From: an uncultured Lachnospiraceae bacterium
Lineage (GTDB): Bacteria > Bacillota > Clostridia > Lachnospirales > Lachnospiraceae
Assembly: GCA_958426095.1 (NCBI GenBank)
Contig: CATZYB010000029.1
Location: forward strand, 1-17,679
DNA: 17,679 bases
Reading direction: 5' to 3'
Positions 15,295-17,679 of this stretch are shown one piece after another (position 1 is the stretch's first letter; every line of letters begins with the position of its first letter). A model generated the notes under the pieces. It was not told where the DNA came from and ran no database searches. It was given only the letters and a program-made list of their open reading frames with translations. Made by a program: the position numbers and the translations under genes.

Positions 15295-15303
15295 ATTTTA
15301 TCA
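15295..15303 (-). promoter_or_regulatory. Possible extended -10 promoter of the DUF262 gene
   Basis: The minus strand reads TGATAAAAT (15303 to 15295), an extended -10. The -35 at the right distance (TATTAA, 15318-15323) is poor. It lies upstream of both candidate start codons. Confidence 0.35.
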
Positions 15304-15333
15304 AAACATGTGCGTATTTAATAGACCTTTTTT

Positions 15334-15370
15334 GAAAAAATACAGAACAGCTTCTGCAATTAATTGTTCT
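15334..15370 (-). terminator. Weak candidate terminator after the CspA-like protease gene
   Basis: Arms AGAACA (15344-15349) and TGTTCT (15365-15370) flank a 15-base loop and are followed on the minus strand by TATTTTTTC. The stem is short and AT-rich, so it is probably only partly efficient. It lies 5 bases past the protease stop codon. Confidence 0.5.
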
Positions 15371-15375
15371 TATCT

Positions 15376-17064
15376 TTATACAGGCAAACTATCCCTGACA
15401 CACAACGTCCCCCACCCAATCAGCGGATTGGGATATTCGGTAATTCCCGGCAAATGTCTCGCCCCGCGACGCAGATACGCCTTAACTTTTTCTCCGTAAA
15501 GAAAGGCGTCATTGCCATCGACAATACCGTACTGCATGAGAAGGGCGCTGCTTCCTGTCACAAAGGGCGCAGCAAAAGATGTACCGTCCACGTTGATATA
15601 CCGGTTATCGGGAGCGGCCGTCCGGATTCCGACGCCGGGAGCCGCCAAATCCGGTTTTCCAATACCGTTGATATTATTCCCCCGTCCGGAAAAATCCGCA
15701 TAGACATTTCTTATACTGTCATAGGCGCCCACCGAAATGGCCCGCAGCGCTGTGGAAGGAACCGTCAATGTATGTTCCGGCGACGGATAGAGAAACCTTG
15801 TTCCATTATTTAATATGGTGTGGGTCGGCATCCAGAAATTAACTCGTCCATCAGCGATCCGCTCCGGCGCCAAACGGAAACGCCACTGGCCGCTGTCCAG
15901 ATAGGTCTGCCTCGGAATAAAGTCCACGAAAATTTCCTGGTATATACTGAAAGGGCTTGGTTCACCGTAATAGATTAAAATTTCCGTCTGACCCAGAATA
16001 AATCGCTGAGGTCCCAGAATCGGCTGAAAATATCCAACTCTCTGCCCCTCCGGACTGATCAATTCCAATAAAATATCATCCACGTAAGATTTCCAGATTT
16101 GAATATTTAAAGAAGTTTCATAGTCCTGAATAAGAAAAGGCACTTCAGTGTCTCTTCCCATTTGAAGAATTTCTTCTGTATGTCCCGCCGCATTTCCTTC
16201 ATTCCCCGTACCTATGACCAGAACACTTTTCCAATAATTTGACATGTCATCCAGATAAGTTTCTACCAGACTGTTTCCGGCATGAGAACCATACGTGTTG
16301 CCAAAACTTAAATTAATGGCCACCGGCCTGCCGATTTCTACCGCTTTTTCAATCACATAGTTCATGGCCTGCATAAGCTCTGTCGTTCTCGGAAAGGATT
16401 CTGCTCGCGGCTGACCCAAACGTACGACAATAAGTTCACTGTCAAAGGCTACCCCCGAATTGCCTGCAGCGATGGCGGCCACTGCCGTACCATGCCCGGT
16501 CGTATCCACAGTGACAGCTGCACCGCCTTCTGCCAATGACTGATTTAGGTCCTCCCGCGTAAATTCTCTTCCAATCCTATACCCTTCCGGCGACGGTCCG
16601 GCCGCCATTTGATCCCACAAATATAAAATTCTCGATGTGCCGTCCGGATTTAAAAATTCCTGATGTCTGTAATCAATACCTGAATCAATAACGGCAACCA
16701 GAACGCCTCGGCCTGTCAGTCCCAACGGCGGTACCTGCACCAGCGAAATACAAGAGGCCCGCTTTCCCTGAGTCACCTGGAAGTACAATCGTTTTGGTTT
16801 TTCAATGTATTCGACTTCCGGCCAGTTCGATACGGCTTCCACCAGATTTTCCGGTACAGTTATAATCGCGTACTCATTATATAACTCGACAATTTGAATA
16901 ATCTCGCTGGCATATTGCTCTAAACTGCCTGTATACTTTACGATCAGATCCCAGGTTTTTGCTTCTTCCGAATACCCCACGCTCAAAATATATGACTTTT
17001 CCCTTTCTTCCGGTGTCGCAGAAAGAGCCAGATTTAAAAGATTTTCTATTTTCTGATCTTCCAT
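15376..17064 (-). CDS. CspA-like S8 family serine protease (subtilase)
   Basis: This 562-residue subtilase has an intact triad: Asp127 in VAVIDSGIDYRH, His191 in TTGHGTAVAAIAAG, Ser496 in DGTSFAAPFVTGSSALL, plus the oxyanion Asn288 in GTGNEGN. The first ~100 residues look like a cytosolic-style prodomain, and a long insertion of about 170 residues lies between the oxyanion and Ser regions, as in the Csp (clostridial germination protease) group. No signal peptide is seen. Csp proteins process spore cortex lytic enzymes, but Lachnospiraceae often carry several homologues of unclear role, so germination is only a possibility. ATG 17064 gives the common opening M-E-D-Q-K-I-E-N-L-L; ATG 17076 lies directly on the AAAGG site, too close to use it well. 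Confidence 0.9.
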   Translation of the reverse strand: MEDQKIENLLNLALSATPEEREKSYILSVGYSEEAKTWDLIVKYTGSLEQYASEIIQIVELYNEYAIITVPENLVEAVSNWPEVEYIEKPKRLYFQVTQGKRASCISLVQVPPLGLTGRGVLVAVIDSGIDYRHQEFLNPDGTSRILYLWDQMAAGPSPEGYRIGREFTREDLNQSLAEGGAAVTVDTTGHGTAVAAIAAGNSGVAFDSELIVVRLGQPRAESFPRTTELMQAMNYVIEKAVEIGRPVAINLSFGNTYGSHAGNSLVETYLDDMSNYWKSVLVIGTGNEGNAAGHTEEILQMGRDTEVPFLIQDYETSLNIQIWKSYVDDILLELISPEGQRVGYFQPILGPQRFILGQTEILIYYGEPSPFSIYQEIFVDFIPRQTYLDSGQWRFRLAPERIADGRVNFWMPTHTILNNGTRFLYPSPEHTLTVPSTALRAISVGAYDSIRNVYADFSGRGNNINGIGKPDLAAPGVGIRTAAPDNRYINVDGTSFAAPFVTGSSALLMQYGIVDGNDAFLYGEKVKAYLRRGARHLPGITEYPNPLIGWGTLCVRDSLPV

Positions 17065-17156
17065 GAAAATAGCCATCCTTTCCAGGCACAGATAATCTTG
17101 AAACCTGCGTTTTTTAACATATCTATTCCTGTTTTCTCATTTCCATGTGCTTTTTC

Positions 17157-17185
17157 TTTACAAGACCAGAAAAAAGCTCTATGAT
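17157..17185 (+). promoter_or_regulatory. Promoter of the 61-residue membrane protein gene
   Basis: TTTACA (17157-17162) and TATGAT (17180-17185) are spaced by 17 bases, each one mismatch from consensus, and lead to the start codon 40 bases downstream. Confidence 0.65.
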
Positions 17186-17224
17186 ATTTATATCGGAAAA
17201 ATCAGGAAAAGGAGCAAACATTTT

Positions 17225-17410
17225 ATGAAACGTATATTAGCTATCATTGGCATTATTCTTCTGGCCGGACTTTATTTATCAACACTCATCTTTGCTTTAA
17301 TGGATTCCCCTCTGGCCTTTACACTATTCAAGGCGTCCATACTGCTTACTATCGCCGTTCCATGTCTGCTCTATGCCATGATACTTGTTTACAAATACTT
17401 AAAAAAATAA
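17225..17410 (+). CDS. Small two-helix membrane protein
   Basis: This 61-residue protein starts at ATG 17225 with AAGGAG 10 bases upstream; the frame is open further upstream but without a ribosome site. Two hydrophobic helices (about residues 4-25 and 30-56) are joined by a short FALMDSPLAF turn, and the protein ends VYKYLKK, so the positive ends suggest both termini are cytoplasmic. Similar short proteins seem common in Lachnospiraceae, but no function is known to me. It has its own promoter, is divergent from the protease gene, and no strong terminator follows. Confidence 0.8.
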   Translation: MKRILAIIGIILLAGLYLSTLIFALMDSPLAFTLFKASILLTIAVPCLLYAMILVYKYLKK

Positions 17411-17481
17411 ACAAACTATAAATTTATAAATTTAAAACTTTAGAATTCTTTAATTTAAAGGACAAATTTTGGACACATTTT

Positions 17482-17519
17482 ATTACTATAATAAAACCAT
17501 AGTAATTAATCATTACTAT
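17482..17519. promoter_or_regulatory. Triple ATTACTAT box, candidate operator
   Basis: ATTACTAT occurs at 17482-17489 and 17512-17519 on the plus strand, with a perfect inverted copy ATAGTAAT at 17499-17506. A TATAAT (17487-17492) overlaps the first box, but no good -35 lies 17 bases before it. The arrangement suggests a regulator binding site controlling a gene to the right of the window. Confidence 0.45.
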
Positions 17520-17547
17520 AAAGTGATTTGATTTTTTCATAACATCT

Positions 17548-17634
17548 GCCTGGCAGATTGCCAACTGCCAGGCCCCCTCGCCTTCCCCTATATATTCATA
17601 TATAGTTACAAATAATAAACTCATAAAAGGGGGC
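17548..17634. repeat. Cluster of stacked inverted repeats in the end region
   Basis: Three dyads follow one another: GCCTGGCA (17548-17555) with TGCCAGGC (17566-17573); CTATATA (17588-17594) with TATATAG (17599-17605) around a 4-base loop; and GCCCCCT (17572-17578) with AGGGGGC (17628-17634), which encloses the second. TGCCA also occurs at 17559-17563, so the first stem has an alternative partner. No gene is seen from 17411 to the end; this may be a leader RNA or the edge of a mobile element. Confidence 0.4.
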
Positions 17635-17679
17635 TGTCGGGAAATAGATAGTCCCAGATAGAGGCCGGAGTAACTCCTA

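Noticed and set aside
17424..17624. 66-residue minus-strand frame in the right end region
   Set aside because: It runs through AT-rich dyads, has no domain, and its composition is that of non-coding DNA.
1..17679. CRISPR arrays, tRNA or rRNA genes
   Set aside because: No regularly spaced repeats, no tRNA cloverleaf and no rRNA-like sequence were seen on either strand.

Overview
The window looks like chromosome of a low-to-mid G+C anaerobic Firmicute, most likely a gut Lachnospiraceae (Clostridia). The signs are a T-box leader in front of an aminoacyl-tRNA synthetase gene, a CspA-like cytosolic subtilase, DegV, a CxxCxxCC protein, several MATE transporters, and protein styles and strong GGAGG-type ribosome-binding sites typical of that family. 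Species cannot be named from the sequence alone. Most genes lie on the minus strand; the clear plus-strand genes are the alanine/glycine symporter and a small membrane protein at the right end.

Left part (1-3700): the 5' portion of a WYL-type regulator gene runs off the left edge, with its own promoter overlapped by a repeated GGACA/TGTCC motif. To its right is a three-gene minus-strand operon, MATE transporter - DegV fatty-acid-binding protein - CxxCxxCC protein, with a strong sigma-A type promoter at one end and a nested hairpin terminator at the other.

Middle (3700-9680): aspS has a complete T-box leader (promoter, Stem I, AGGTGGTACCGCGG motif, terminator). The specifier triplet reads AAC (Asn), not an Asp codon, and the enzyme carries the RDHGG feature of non-discriminating AspRS. 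Together these suggest that aspS here serves tRNA-dependent asparagine synthesis. Next comes a LysR regulator-MATE pair coupled by an ATGA overlap, transcribed divergently from an AGCS-family Na+:alanine/glycine symporter. The shared intergenic region holds a dyad and a clean promoter.

Right-middle (9660-13370): a tight minus-strand cluster reads MATE transporter - GNAT acetyltransferase - 64-residue protein - divergent RsmH (MraW) paralogue - macro-domain protein. The 64-residue protein ends exactly in QLSLF, a textbook sliding-clamp-binding pentapeptide, and is the most intriguing item in the window. The macro-domain gene overlaps the symporter gene tail to tail.

Right part (13430-17679): a stand-alone DUF262/DUF1524 (GmrSD-like) putative defence nuclease, visibly more AT-rich than its neighbours, looks like an inserted accessory gene. 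Beyond it are a CspA-like serine protease with an intact triad, a divergent 61-residue two-helix membrane protein, and an AT-rich end region packed with dyad symmetries that probably control something beyond the window.

Functions are read from motifs and remembered family features; no database search was possible.
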